Of a stretch of DNA of 64,000 nt, positions 37,334 through 44,860 are shown one piece after another. Location: positions 806,001-870,000 of the forward strand of contig NZ_ARQF01000021.1 of the NCBI RefSeq assembly GCF_000384815.1. The letters run 5' to 3'. The position numbers were made by a program, and so were the translations under genes. Numbering within the stretch: position 1 is the stretch's first letter; each line of letters begins with the position of its first letter. The stretch comes from Halodesulfovibrio aestuarii DSM 17919 = ATCC 29578. GTDB taxonomy: Bacteria; Desulfobacterota; Desulfovibrionia; Desulfovibrionales; Desulfovibrionaceae. The notes beneath the pieces are model-generated. The model worked only from the letters and a program-made list of their open reading frames with translations. It searched no databases and was not told the origin of the DNA.

Positions 37334-39829
37334 ATGAATGCTATGAAGAAGTTATGTACTGAGGAAAATGGACACAAAACAGTCCTGCAGGGGAACATTG
37401 CCTTTGCTGCTGGATGCGTACGCAATGGCATCCATGCAGTCGACGGTTACCCTGGTACTCCAAGTTCTGAAGTTATCGACAAAGGGTTGTCGCAGGTTCA
37501 GGAGATGATCACTGTTGGCTGGTCCGTTAGCGAATCGGTTGCACTCGGCGTTGGACACGGGCACACACTTGCCGGTCGCGACTGTGTTGTAACCATGAAG
37601 ATTCCGGGATTATTTCAGGCAGGTGACGTGTTTACCAGTCTTGCGACTTTTTCCGTTCCTCGCGGTGGTCTTGTTCTTTATGTAGCAACAGACTTTACCC
37701 CAAGTTCTACTCAGCACGTAATTGATCCACACCTTTTATACAAAAGCACCTTTGTGCCTGTTTTTGAACCTCGTAGCCATCAGGAACTATACGAGGCCTC
37801 CAAAATTGCAGCAGACCTCGCGCGCAAATTCAACACCGCAGTTGTTATTCAGCCAAGCGGAGTACTCTGCCACAGTGAAGGTTTGGTAACACTGACAGAA
37901 ACAACAACACGTGAGCTTGCTGAAGTTGCACCAATGAAGCAGCTTAACGCTCTGCCAAACCTTGCACGCATGAACTACGATCGCGTTATGGACGAAAGAA
38001 TGCCTGCGCTCACCAAATACATCGAAGAAAGTCCTCTCAACATACATATCAAAGGTAACGGCAAACGCGGCGTTATAGCATACGGTGTAAATGCTCTGTA
38101 CATGGAAGAATACAAGGATCTGTACGATAATGATATTGACGTACTGTCCCTCGGGTTCACTAACCCGCTTCCAATACAGAAAATCAAAGATTTCTGTGCA
38201 TCTATCGAAGGCGACGTATACGTTTTGGACGATGGCTACCGCTACTTGCAGGACGAATGTGCAGCAGCCGGCCTTACAGTTATCGGCAAACCTGATTTCA
38301 GCAAGGTAACCGAATGGACACCGGCAAGCATTGCTGCTTTCCTCGGCGAAGAAATCACCGTCAAGACTGTTGCAGCACAACCTGTACCGCGTCCGCCAAT
38401 GATCTGTGCGGGCTGTCCTTACCGTCTCTTCGCACAGGTTGCATCACGTATGAAAAAGAGCGGCCAACTTGAGGCCATCTTCGGCGACATCGGCTGCAAC
38501 ACTCTGCTCTACTTTATGAACGCACTGGATACCGGCCTTGCCATGGGTGCAAGTGAGAGCAAACGCACAGGCTATGTTCTCTCCAAACCAGAATCTGCAA
38601 GTAAGTGTATCAGCCTCATCGGTGACGGAACTGAATGCCACAGCGGCATGGACGCAACCCGTAACGCTGTGTTCAGGCACGTTGCCGGTGTAAAAGTCGT
38701 TCTCGATAACGAATGGACTGCAATGACCGGCGGCCAGCCAAGCCCAAGTTCCCCTGTTAACCTTGCTGGAGACGAAAACCGCTTTGTAATGACAGAAGCA
38801 CTTCGCTCACAGGGAACCGACGTGGTTGAAGTAGATGCCTACAACTACAAAGACATCAGAAAAAGTTTGCGCAAAGCACTTGCAGATGCAGATGAAGGCA
38901 AATTCACCACTCTCGTTGTTCAAGGCACATGTATCCGTAAGGTACCGAAATCGGCATACGGTCAAAAACTCGCCGTTGACCACGAAAAATGTATCAGCTG
39001 TGGAGCTTGTAATATCTGCTCCGGCCTAAGCCTTGACGAAAATGGTCAGCCAGTATGGAACAACATCTGTTCCGGTTGCGTATCTCAGACTCCGGCATGT
39101 ATGCAGATGTGTCCCAAAGGCGCTATCTCCGTTATTGGTCCAAGCGATATAAAAATTGAAAAATCCTCCGTGGTGCTTCCAGAGCCTCCACAGGAAATTA
39201 CAGTACCGACACTGTCCGATGAAGAACGTCCGGAACGTCTATCTCTCTCCATCCGTGGTGTCGGAGGTCAGGGCAACCTATTCTTCGGTAAAGTTCTCGC
39301 ACAGCTTGCATTTGCAGCAGGCTACGGTGATAAAAATATCATTAAAGGTGAAACACACGGAATGGCCCAAATGGGCGGGCCAGTTGTCTCAACCTTTGCA
39401 TGCGGCAATGTTCGCAGCCCGCAAATTATTCCGGGAACCGCTGACTCGCTTATCGTAATGGAAAAAAGTGAACTCCTGCGTCCCGGCTTCCTCGGAATGC
39501 TTAAAGACGGCGGCACAATTCTCTTTGCCGACACTGCAATTATCCCACAAGGATTTGATGCAGAACAGTACCCTTCTGACGAAGTCATTGCCGAGCTTGT
39601 TGACGGCTATAACGTAATTAAACTCGACATCCTCAGCGAAGCAATCAAGCTTGGTGATACAACAGGCCGTTGTGCTAACGTCGTAATGCTCGGGGCTCTC
39701 AGCACCGTGGCACCGTTCAATGCACTGCCAGAAGAATGCTGGTTAAGCGCTCTTAAAAACGTTACTCCAGCCAAAATGTGGGCTGGGAACTACGCCGCCT
39801 TCATGGCCGGTAAAAATCTTATGAAGTAG
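37334..39829 (+). CDS. Indolepyruvate:ferredoxin oxidoreductase, fused alpha and beta subunits
   Basis: The protein has 831 residues and fuses what are normally two proteins, IorA and IorB. N-terminal pyrimidine domain (GYPGTPSSEVID), then the thiamine-diphosphate site (ISLIGDGTECHSGMDATRNAV ... DNEWTAMTGG). A ferredoxin-like domain follows (CISCGACNIC near 552, then ACMQMCPKGA) holding iron-sulfur clusters. The last 190 residues are the gamma-type domain (RGVGGQGNLFFGKVL). The enzyme oxidatively decarboxylates aryl pyruvates to acyl-CoA with ferredoxin in anaerobes. Start ATG 37334; 37343 is an alternative. Confidence 0.9.
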   Translation: MNAMKKLCTEENGHKTVLQGNIAFAAGCVRNGIHAVDGYPGTPSSEVIDKGLSQVQEMITVGWSVSESVALGVGHGHTLAGRDCVVTMKIPGLFQAGDVFTSLATFSVPRGGLVLYVATDFTPSSTQHVIDPHLLYKSTFVPVFEPRSHQELYEASKIAADLARKFNTAVVIQPSGVLCHSEGLVTLTETTTRELAEVAPMKQLNALPNLARMNYDRVMDERMPALTKYIEESPLNIHIKGNGKRGVIAYGVNALYMEEYKDLYDNDIDVLSLGFTNPLPIQKIKDFCASIEGDVYVLDDGYRYLQDECAAAGLTVIGKPDFSKVTEWTPASIAAFLGEEITVKTVAAQPVPRPPMICAGCPYRLFAQVASRMKKSGQLEAIFGDIGCNTLLYFMNALDTGLAMGASESKRTGYVLSKPESASKCISLIGDGTECHSGMDATRNAVFRHVAGVKVVLDNEWTAMTGGQPSPSSPVNLAGDENRFVMTEALRSQGTDVVEVDAYNYKDIRKSLRKALADADEGKFTTLVVQGTCIRKVPKSAYGQKLAVDHEKCISCGACNICSGLSLDENGQPVWNNICSGCVSQTPACMQMCPKGAISVIGPSDIKIEKSSVVLPEPPQEITVPTLSDEERPERLSLSIRGVGGQGNLFFGKVLAQLAFAAGYGDKNIIKGETHGMAQMGGPVVSTFACGNVRSPQIIPGTADSLIVMEKSELLRPGFLGMLKDGGTILFADTAIIPQGFDAEQYPSDEVIAELVDGYNVIKLDILSEAIKLGDTTGRCANVVMLGALSTVAPFNALPEECWLSALKNVTPAKMWAGNYAAFMAGKNLMK

Positions 39830-39864
39830 AAAAATAGCTGAAAGGCTATTTTCAAACTGAGTGG

Positions 39865-39902
39865 AACTCCCCATCGTCATCATGACGCTGGGGAGTTTTT
39901 TA
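39865..39902 (+). terminator. Terminator after oxidoreductase gene
   Basis: Stem AACTCCCC/GGGGAGTT with an inner CGTCAT/ATGACG stem, followed by TTTT. Confidence 0.88.
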
Positions 39903-40351
39903 TATGGATATAAAATTCGGGATACCTTTTTGACTTCGACAAACAAGGAGATCGCCCATAATACGCCCACGAGAAAAAATTCTCTGGCCTGCAAGGATTG
40001 GGAAGTCTTTTAGAACAATGCAGATTAATTTACTCAAAAACAAAAATCCTACATTTACCCCGCCTCTAGGAATCAACGTCAGTAACATGCTGTTACAATA
40101 TGTTATGTTCACGGTCTCGTTCAGCCTATATGATTATGTCAACTTGTAAATAATCAGAAACCATTCTACTGCTGCCTTTCTTTTGAATTATTAATTGCCC
40201 GACCAAGTGCTTTGCCGTACGGTTAACAATGATCAGGAATCCAAAACATTTCATCTTGTACTAAAAATATAGGTAGTTAGTTTGGCACATAACTGTTCAA
40301 CATAACCGCAGACACCTGTCCGCAGGTAATCTGTATTATGGAGGGAATACA
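39903..40351. other. Intergenic region without supported gene
   Basis: About 450 bp. A minus-strand frame of 70 codons lacks a ribosome site and protein-like composition. The last part holds the leader of the next gene with a good ribosome site (GGAGGG). Confidence 0.45.
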
Positions 40352-41020
40352 ATGTACTACGAAATCACACCTGACGGCGCGGGATTTCTCCCTGCCGAAA
40401 CGGCTAGAATGGATGTCGACGGACTATACATTCGAACTCTTGCTATTGCCTATCATCTTACAGGCAGTGCCGGTCATCTGCTTATAAATGGTACAGCAGC
40501 CCTTTCACCGTTAAGTATTCTCAAACAAGCTCCTCTTCTCGGAACGCCGCAAACGCTACACATCATCCAGCGACATGAAGAAGAAACTATCGCAGGCGAA
40601 ACCGTAAAGGCGCTATTTGAACGCGACTTTCCTTCTATAAAGATAACCTATGAAAGCTCGGCAGCCGATGCTCTTCTACTTTTGGCAAATGGTACAACCA
40701 CAACTGATCCAAACCAGATAGTGCAAGCTGAATTTTCTATAATTACCCCTCCGAATCGAGAAAAACGAATCGCTATAAACTGTCTTAACAATTTATTTCT
40801 GCCGCTGAAACTGTACGATGTACATGTAGATCTTCAATTCAATGGAGAAATATATTTAGGAATACCAGCCCTTCAGCTTTCACAGGAAGAAATGAAGGCA
40901 TTGGCAAAGGCACAACCACGTCCGGAACCATACAAAACAGCATTAGATCTGGGGCTGTGTGTAGGACTTTTTGATATTGCACCGCGTTTTTCAAATCTTA
41001 CATCCGAACCAGCCAAGTAA
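40352..41020 (+). CDS. Hypothetical protein, 222 aa
   Basis: The ATG is preceded by GGAGGG. The sequence is of mixed alpha/beta type with no signal peptide or membrane segment and no motif I recognise; a segment LLLLANGTTTTDPNQ lies in the middle. The gene reads towards a small membrane-protein gene 65 bp downstream and may be co-transcribed with it. Function unknown. Confidence 0.75.
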   Translation: MYYEITPDGAGFLPAETARMDVDGLYIRTLAIAYHLTGSAGHLLINGTAALSPLSILKQAPLLGTPQTLHIIQRHEEETIAGETVKALFERDFPSIKITYESSAADALLLLANGTTTTDPNQIVQAEFSIITPPNREKRIAINCLNNLFLPLKLYDVHVDLQFNGEIYLGIPALQLSQEEMKALAKAQPRPEPYKTALDLGLCVGLFDIAPRFSNLTSEPAK

Positions 41021-41085
41021 AGAACAGGCATAAAAGACTTACCCACGTGAAACGTAGAACAGCTCATGTCACAACTGAGGATCCT

Positions 41086-41412
41086 ATGGAAATATTAAAA
41101 AAATTATGGCGTGGCGAGTTGCCGCTATATATCACTTTTTGGTTTTTCGGCATGGTCATAGGCACGTTTGTCAGCTTTTTTGTAAACAAATACGCACTGC
41201 AAGTGCAGAAATTATCAGACGCATCGCGCGTCAGCTGTCTCATGGCAGCCCTGTTTTATACAGGATTTTTGTGTGTTGCCCTGTGGCGTAGCGCAGAGAA
41301 CTATCAGGGTGCTCCTCTATGGTCCATAGGAGCCCGTTTCTACTCAGCAATTTTACTCATGTCGTTTGTCAGTTTTGCTGTGGAAATAGTCAAAATCACC
41401 TACAATACCTAA
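41086..41412 (+). CDS. Small integral membrane protein, 108 aa
   Basis: Three hydrophobic segments (YITFWFFGMVIGTFVSFF, LMAALFYTGFLCVALW, FYSAILLMSFVSFAVEIV) predict an inner-membrane protein. ATG 41086 has GAGG upstream and gives MEILKKLWRGELPLY, a natural cytoplasmic start; a longer frame begins at 41047 without a ribosome site. Function unknown. Confidence 0.7.
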   Translation: MEILKKLWRGELPLYITFWFFGMVIGTFVSFFVNKYALQVQKLSDASRVSCLMAALFYTGFLCVALWRSAENYQGAPLWSIGARFYSAILLMSFVSFAVEIVKITYNT

Positions 41413-41566
41413 CTTTTCATTCTTACCAAAACCAAGCATCTTCTGTATCCACTACTGACTATTCATTTTTTTTGTAAAAAATGAATATTTTTCTTGCCAA
41501 ATATTGCTTCCATCCGTAAATAGATCCCCGTTGTCAAAAATACTTATTTAGACAACAAACATAACA

Positions 41567-41652
41567 GGTGGGGTTCCCGAGTGGCCAAAGGGAACAGACT
41601 GTAAATCTGTCGGCGTACGCCTTCGGAGGTTCAAATCCTCCCCCCACCACCA
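41567..41652 (+). tRNA. tRNA-Tyr (GTA), copy 1
   Basis: Class II tRNA of 86 nt with a long variable arm, anticodon GTA in loop ACTGTAAAT, acceptor GGTGGGG/CCCCACC, encoded CCA. It is identical to a second copy at 42092. Confidence 0.97.
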
Positions 41653-41680
41653 CGTTGCTAACTAGCACGCTGTAAGAGAA

Positions 41681-41756
41681 GCGGGAATAGCTCAATTGGT
41701 AGAGCATCAGCCTTCCAAGCTGAGGGTTGCGAGTTCGAGTCTCGTTTCCCGCTCCA
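41681..41756 (+). tRNA. tRNA-Gly (TCC)
   Basis: 76-nt cloverleaf, acceptor GCGGGAA/TTCCCGC, anticodon loop CTTCCAA giving TCC, encoded CCA. 28 bp after tRNA-Tyr, so the two are probably one transcript. Confidence 0.97.
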
Positions 41757-41814
41757 ACAGTCAAGATGAAGCCAGTTGCAACCACTATACTCAAAGTGAA
41801 GAAAATTTATTCGT

Positions 41815-41856
41815 AAAAAGGAGCCTCAGGTGACAATCTGAAGCTCCTTTTTTTTT
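41815..41856 (+). terminator. Terminator of Tyr-Gly tRNA operon
   Basis: Hairpin AAAAAGGAGC/GCTCCTTTTT with inner TCAG/CTGA and a T9 tract. A very similar hairpin lies at 42282. Confidence 0.9.
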
Positions 41857-42010
41857 AATTTGTAGACCTAGAAATGCCGCTTCCTGTCGTAATAATAGTA
41901 TAATGAGACGCCCAATTCATCATGCCATCAGCACGTTGGCATACAAAATGTCATTTTTTTATTTTTTTGCTTGCCAAATTTTTTAGATATCTATAAACAA
42001 TTTTCTCGCT

Positions 42011-42086
42011 GCTGGCGTAGCTCAATTGGTAGAGCAGCTGATTTGTAATCAGCAGGTTGCGGGTTCAAGTCCCATCGCCAGCTCCA
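42011..42086 (+). tRNA. tRNA-Thr (TGT)
   Basis: 76-nt cloverleaf, acceptor GCTGGCG/CGCCAGC, anticodon stem GCTGA/TCAGC with loop TTTGTAA giving TGT, encoded CCA. Confidence 0.97.
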
Positions 42087-42091
42087 GCAAA

Positions 42092-42177
42092 GGTGGGGTT
42101 CCCGAGTGGCCAAAGGGAACAGACTGTAAATCTGTCGGCGTACGCCTTCGGAGGTTCAAATCCTCCCCCCACCACCA
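42092..42177 (+). tRNA. tRNA-Tyr (GTA), copy 2
   Basis: Exact copy of the tRNA-Tyr at 41567, beginning 5 bp after tRNA-Thr. Confidence 0.97.
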
Positions 42178-42184
42178 CGCAATT

Positions 42185-42212
42185 AAAGCCAGTCATATGA
42201 CTGGCTTTTTTT
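42185..42212 (+). terminator. Terminator of Thr-Tyr tRNA operon
   Basis: Perfect 24-bp palindrome with half AAAGCCAGTCAT, followed by TTTT. Confidence 0.88.
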
Positions 42213-42221
42213 ATGTCCAAA

Positions 42222-42275
42222 TGTAAGCTGACACCCAAAATGAGAATTTTGTACTCTCAAAATGAGAAAAGTACC
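42222..42275. repeat. Candidate transposase-binding repeats at prophage end
   Basis: CAAAATGAGAA occurs at 42236-42246 and 42258-42268, exactly 22 bp apart, and GTAC follows each. A terminal TG (TGTAAGC) starts at 42222. MuA sites are also about 22 bp long and arranged near the ends. The left-end partner needed for proof is outside the window. Confidence 0.5.
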
Positions 42276-42281
42276 GCACAC

Positions 42282-42317
42282 AAAAAGGAGCTTCAGAGAA
42301 ATCTGAAGCTCCTTTTT
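42282..42317. terminator. Bidirectional terminator at end of prophage cassette
   Basis: 16-bp stem AAAAAGGAGCTTCAGA/TCTGAAGCTCCTTTTT with a GAAA loop. It lies directly after the formyltransferase stop codon and nearly repeats the terminator at 41815. Confidence 0.9.
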
Positions 42318-42319
42318 CT

Positions 42320-42910
42320 TTATGTTATATTGCTCAACATTTTTCTTGTTAGAGATGGTTCCCATGTAGCGAAAATTTCATCTTGTTTTTTCGCTTCAAA
42401 TTGACCTGTTGAAGCTAATTTCTGAACAACACTCGTTAACAGGTGAACACCCATTGGAGCTAAGGCTCTACGCCAAAGAAGTTGAGGAGTATCATTCGCA
42501 GCAACGTGACACCAATCTTGAATTATGATCCCGCCTGTATCTGCGCCATCATCCATTTTGTATACAGTTCCACCTGCAATGGGATCTTTCATTGCGAGTG
42601 TCCAGTGAATTGCATCTCTACCTCGATGCCGAGGAAGTAATGACGGATGGTAGGCAAGCACACCATGCGTTGCTTTACTCCGTATAGCCTTTGATACAAA
42701 GCAGTGACAATGTGCGGCTAAAACCACGTCACATTCTGGTAGTTCTTCCAGTGCTGCGACTACCATCACACCGAGTTCATTTGCTAATTTCTCAAAATGA
42801 TCATTTCTCTTTTCAGGTGAAATCGCAATGACCTGCACGCCATCAAGCTTATTAACCTTCTTTAGAACTTCTGCAGCAAGCCAACCTTGGCCTATGATTA
42901 TTACTCGCAT
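42320..42910 (-). CDS. Formyltransferase-fold protein of phage cassette
   Basis: The protein has 196 residues. Rossmann start VIIIGQGWLAAEVL, then HPSLLPRHRGRDAIHW and MDDGADTGGII, the core signature of the methionyl-tRNA/ArnA formyltransferase family. His and Asp of the catalytic triad are present, but the usual Asn of NxHxSLLP reads Ala (AYHPSLLP). It starts at 42910, overlapping the GNAT gene by 10 bp; the longer frame has no support. It may formylate an amino group made by its partner, possibly on DNA. That is inference. Confidence 0.82.
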   Translation of the reverse strand: MRVIIIGQGWLAAEVLKKVNKLDGVQVIAISPEKRNDHFEKLANELGVMVVAALEELPECDVVLAAHCHCFVSKAIRSKATHGVLAYHPSLLPRHRGRDAIHWTLAMKDPIAGGTVYKMDDGADTGGIIIQDWCHVAANDTPQLLWRRALAPMGVHLLTSVVQKLASTGQFEAKKQDEIFATWEPSLTRKMLSNIT

Positions 42911-43755
42911 GAGGTATCCCCCATATAACGAAAACCTTGCACCGCTCGGAAATGGCCACCGTAGCCCGACATTGCTGTTTTCTTTTTCCCGCGCCTTTCT
43001 GCACTCTGTGCCAAACTCTTCGCGCAACGCACTTTGTTAGCGCCATAAAGTTTAGTACTTACCTGACACCATTTAGGTTGTCGTCTGAGTGCTGCAGCCA
43101 GCCCAGGATGTGATGTATGGAAGAGTACGGGCATCGGTCTTTCATATCTATTCTCCCCTCTCCGCCACAAATCACAAACAGCATTCAAGAACCGGAGTCC
43201 CACACCTGCGCCCTGCCATTCTGGCATCACAACAAGTCTACACGCCCTTGCCTCGTTTCTTGAACGGGTGCTTACAGCCAAATGTGCTACTGGCTCCCCA
43301 TTCACGAATCCAACATAACAGGTGGCAGCGATCATGTGCGGAAGCTTTAAATAATGATGCGGCGCAAAGTACTCCCACCATTCCCAGCCTGTCTGTCTGA
43401 TTTCCAATTCAATTGGTGGTCGTTGAAGACACCTCCGAGAAAGTTTACCTGTAGCAGTATCAAACACCCAGTCTGGTTGTAACCACTCTACAATGTCATA
43501 ATGGCAAGAAAGCAACACGGCCTTGCCTGATGTCCTGCGCCACGCCTTAGCAAAAGCGTGTGCTCCGACTTTAGCAATCTGACGGTCTACCACGGAAGTA
43601 AATTCATCAATTACTATTCGCTCAGGCTTTTCACTTACAATTCGTGCAAGCTCTGCTCTGAATTTTTCACCTGTTGAGAGCACCCTGTATGGGCGAAGCC
43701 ATGAGGGGACATCACCAAGCCCCACAGCAGACAACGCCCTGTTACCGCCTGCCAA
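42901..43755 (-). CDS. ABC-ATPase/GNAT fusion, C-terminal part (frameshifted)
   Basis: About 284 codons are visible, opening at a TTG that is not a real start. The first part continues an ABC-type ATPase: VLSTGEKFRAELAR signature and RIVIDEFTS Walker B. From about residue 120 a GNAT acyltransferase follows (VGFVNGEPVAHLAVSTR, RLVVMPEWQGAGVGLRFLN) with a conserved-looking tail HTSHPGLAAALR and GGHFRAVQGFRYMG. Mu Mom also belongs to the GNAT superfamily. The Walker A half is in another frame upstream, joined by a -1 shift at about 43737. It lies in the com cassette and overlaps the formyltransferase gene. Confidence 0.75.
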   Translation of the reverse strand: MAGGNRALSAVGLGDVPSWLRPYRVLSTGEKFRAELARIVSEKPERIVIDEFTSVVDRQIAKVGAHAFAKAWRRTSGKAVLLSCHYDIVEWLQPDWVFDTATGKLSRRCLQRPPIELEIRQTGWEWWEYFAPHHYLKLPHMIAATCYVGFVNGEPVAHLAVSTRSRNEARACRLVVMPEWQGAGVGLRFLNAVCDLWRRGENRYERPMPVLFHTSHPGLAAALRRQPKWCQVSTKLYGANKVRCAKSLAQSAERRGKKKTAMSGYGGHFRAVQGFRYMGDTSCE

Positions 43756-44033
43756 TCACCATCTGGTGCAATAACATCTATAATAGGTGCGCTATCTGGC
43801 CATGCTCGTTCCTGATGCATCGTGAAACCTTCTGCAGCAAGCGCATTGCCTATTGAAGACTTACCGGAACCTGATGGACCGATAACAAGACCGACTCGCC
43901 ATCCATCTTCCTCAATTGGCAGGTCTGCTTTAAGTGAAAAGCTATTCCCTGCATCTACATTAAATAGGGATTTCACACAGGCAGCTCGGTATGAAGAATA
44001 GTCCGGGCATGAATGAGTAATGTCTATTCTCAT
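43635..44033 (-). CDS. ABC-ATPase/GNAT fusion, N-terminal part (frameshifted)
   Basis: Start ATG 44033 overlaps the preceding stop as ATGA. Residues 52-60 hold Walker A GPSGSGKSS. After VIAPDGDWQAVT the frame leaves the ABC fold, whereas the other frame gives a sensible continuation (ALSAVGLGDVPSWLRP). One missing base in the G-run at 43737-43739, or a -1 shift, explains this. It could be a sequencing error, a true inactivating mutation or recoding; the site is not a standard slippery heptamer. Confidence 0.72.
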   Translation of the reverse strand: MRIDITHSCPDYSSYRAACVKSLFNVDAGNSFSLKADLPIEEDGWRVGLVIGPSGSGKSSIGNALAAEGFTMHQERAWPDSAPIIDVIAPDGDWQAVTGRCLLWGLVMSPHGFAHTGCSQQVKNSEQSLHEL

Positions 44034-44206
44034 GTCCGCACCGCCCTGCATTTGTAGCCTTTTGAATACAAGCGTTCATACACTTGCTTGTGCTCTGCTT
44101 CTGTTTTGCAAATCACAATTACCCCAAACTGTTCTTTGTACCGGGTATCTTTTGGCCTTCCCGGAGCCTCTGGCGCTAACGCTGGAAGCTCTGTTTTATT
44201 TTCCAT
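44030..44206 (-). CDS. Small protein of com cassette, 58 aa
   Basis: A 58-residue frame between com and the ABC/GNAT gene, ATG 44206 to TGA 44030. The start is 10 bp after the com stop and the end overlaps the next ATG, so it is tightly coupled. Sequence PGRPKDTRYKEQFGVIVICK then EAEHKQVYERLYSKGYKC resembles a small mixed alpha/beta domain. No family recognised. Confidence 0.65.
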   Translation of the reverse strand: MENKTELPALAPEAPGRPKDTRYKEQFGVIVICKTEAEHKQVYERLYSKGYKCRAVRT

Positions 44207-44215
44207 GTAATGTCC

Positions 44216-44362
44216 TTACGGACGGTCACGCCGTTCCTGTCCGGTGCTCTTGTCACTCACATGGTTATATGTCCCACAACGAGGACATTTTATTTCAAGT
44301 ATTGTTGCTGTGCCTTTAGCCAACAGACGGTTACAGTTACCGCATCGAATTTCTTTTCTCAT
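44216..44362 (-). CDS. com: Com-like zinc-finger translational regulator
   Basis: The protein has 48 residues with CxxC pairs Cys7/Cys10 and Cys26/Cys29 (IRCGNCNRLL, IKCPRCGT), matching the Mu Com pattern. In Mu, Com opens a hairpin in the mRNA so that the downstream mom can be translated. Here the downstream genes are a 58-aa gene, the ABC/GNAT fusion and a formyltransferase gene. ATG 44362 gives the family-typical start. The ribosome site is weak. Confidence 0.85.
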   Translation of the reverse strand: MRKEIRCGNCNRLLAKGTATILEIKCPRCGTYNHVSDKSTGQERRDRP

Positions 44363-44406
44363 TTTGAGTTGCCAAATGGTAAGCCCTTTAGATACAAGGC
44401 TACTTA

Positions 44407-44418
44407 GTCTGATCAGAC
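44407..44418. promoter_or_regulatory. GATC-centred palindrome upstream of com
   Basis: GTCTGATCAGAC is a perfect 12-bp palindrome 45 bp before com. In Mu the com-mom promoter is controlled by methylation of GATC sites. Only one site is present here and the host methylase is unknown. Confidence 0.35.
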
Positions 44419-44549
44419 GACTGGAGCAGCGGTGTATCTTCACGAATGGCTATCACCAATCATGAGGCCGTGATGCAGTGTGCTACCACTGCATTGGTGG
44501 GGGCAGGTTACGCCCTCGCCTGTTCCTCTCAAAACTAAGAGGAGAATTT

Positions 44550-44783
44550 ATGTACTATTCTTACACCTTTAATAATGGTCCAACTTTTGAAATTCATCCT
44601 GAACTTAATAGGTTCTGGGGAATTTATGGTAATGACCAACACATCATCAACTGCAATGACACCTATACGTGCATAGAAATGGTTGCTCGGCACAATGCCA
44701 TTCCCGACGACTTTCCTGAAGAAATACACCAATACGGTCAGCACCTTCCTCCATTAGGACAATGGGAAACAGTAACAGACTAA
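44550..44783 (+). CDS. Plus-strand small phage protein, 77 aa (moron)
   Basis: ATG preceded by GAGGAG at ideal distance; a longer frame from 44478 is not needed. Sequence YYSYTFNNGPTFEIHPELNR is rich in aromatic and acidic residues; no family recognised. It runs against the late operon and has its own terminator, so it is probably expressed independently, perhaps in the lysogen. Confidence 0.7.
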   Translation: MYYSYTFNNGPTFEIHPELNRFWGIYGNDQHIINCNDTYTCIEMVARHNAIPDDFPEEIHQYGQHLPPLGQWETVTD

Positions 44784-44802
44784 TCTATCGTAATTATTTC
44801 AC

Positions 44803-44836
44803 GCCTCACACTAGACAGTGAGGCTTTCTTTTTCTT
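44803..44836 (+). terminator. Terminator after plus-strand moron
   Basis: Stem GCCTCAC/GTGAGGC with an 8-nt loop, then TTTCTTTTTCTT. Confidence 0.8.
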
Positions 44837-44860
44837 CCCTATCAATTGTCAAAAAAAACT

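Noticed and set aside
39900-40112. Minus-strand 70-aa frame in the intergenic region
   Set aside because: No ribosome site and no recognisable protein features.
41534-41794. Minus-strand frame over tRNA-Tyr and tRNA-Gly
   Set aside because: Antisense to tRNAs, a common false annotation.
42026-42226. Open frame across tRNA-Thr and tRNA-Tyr
   Set aside because: It only reads through the tRNA genes.
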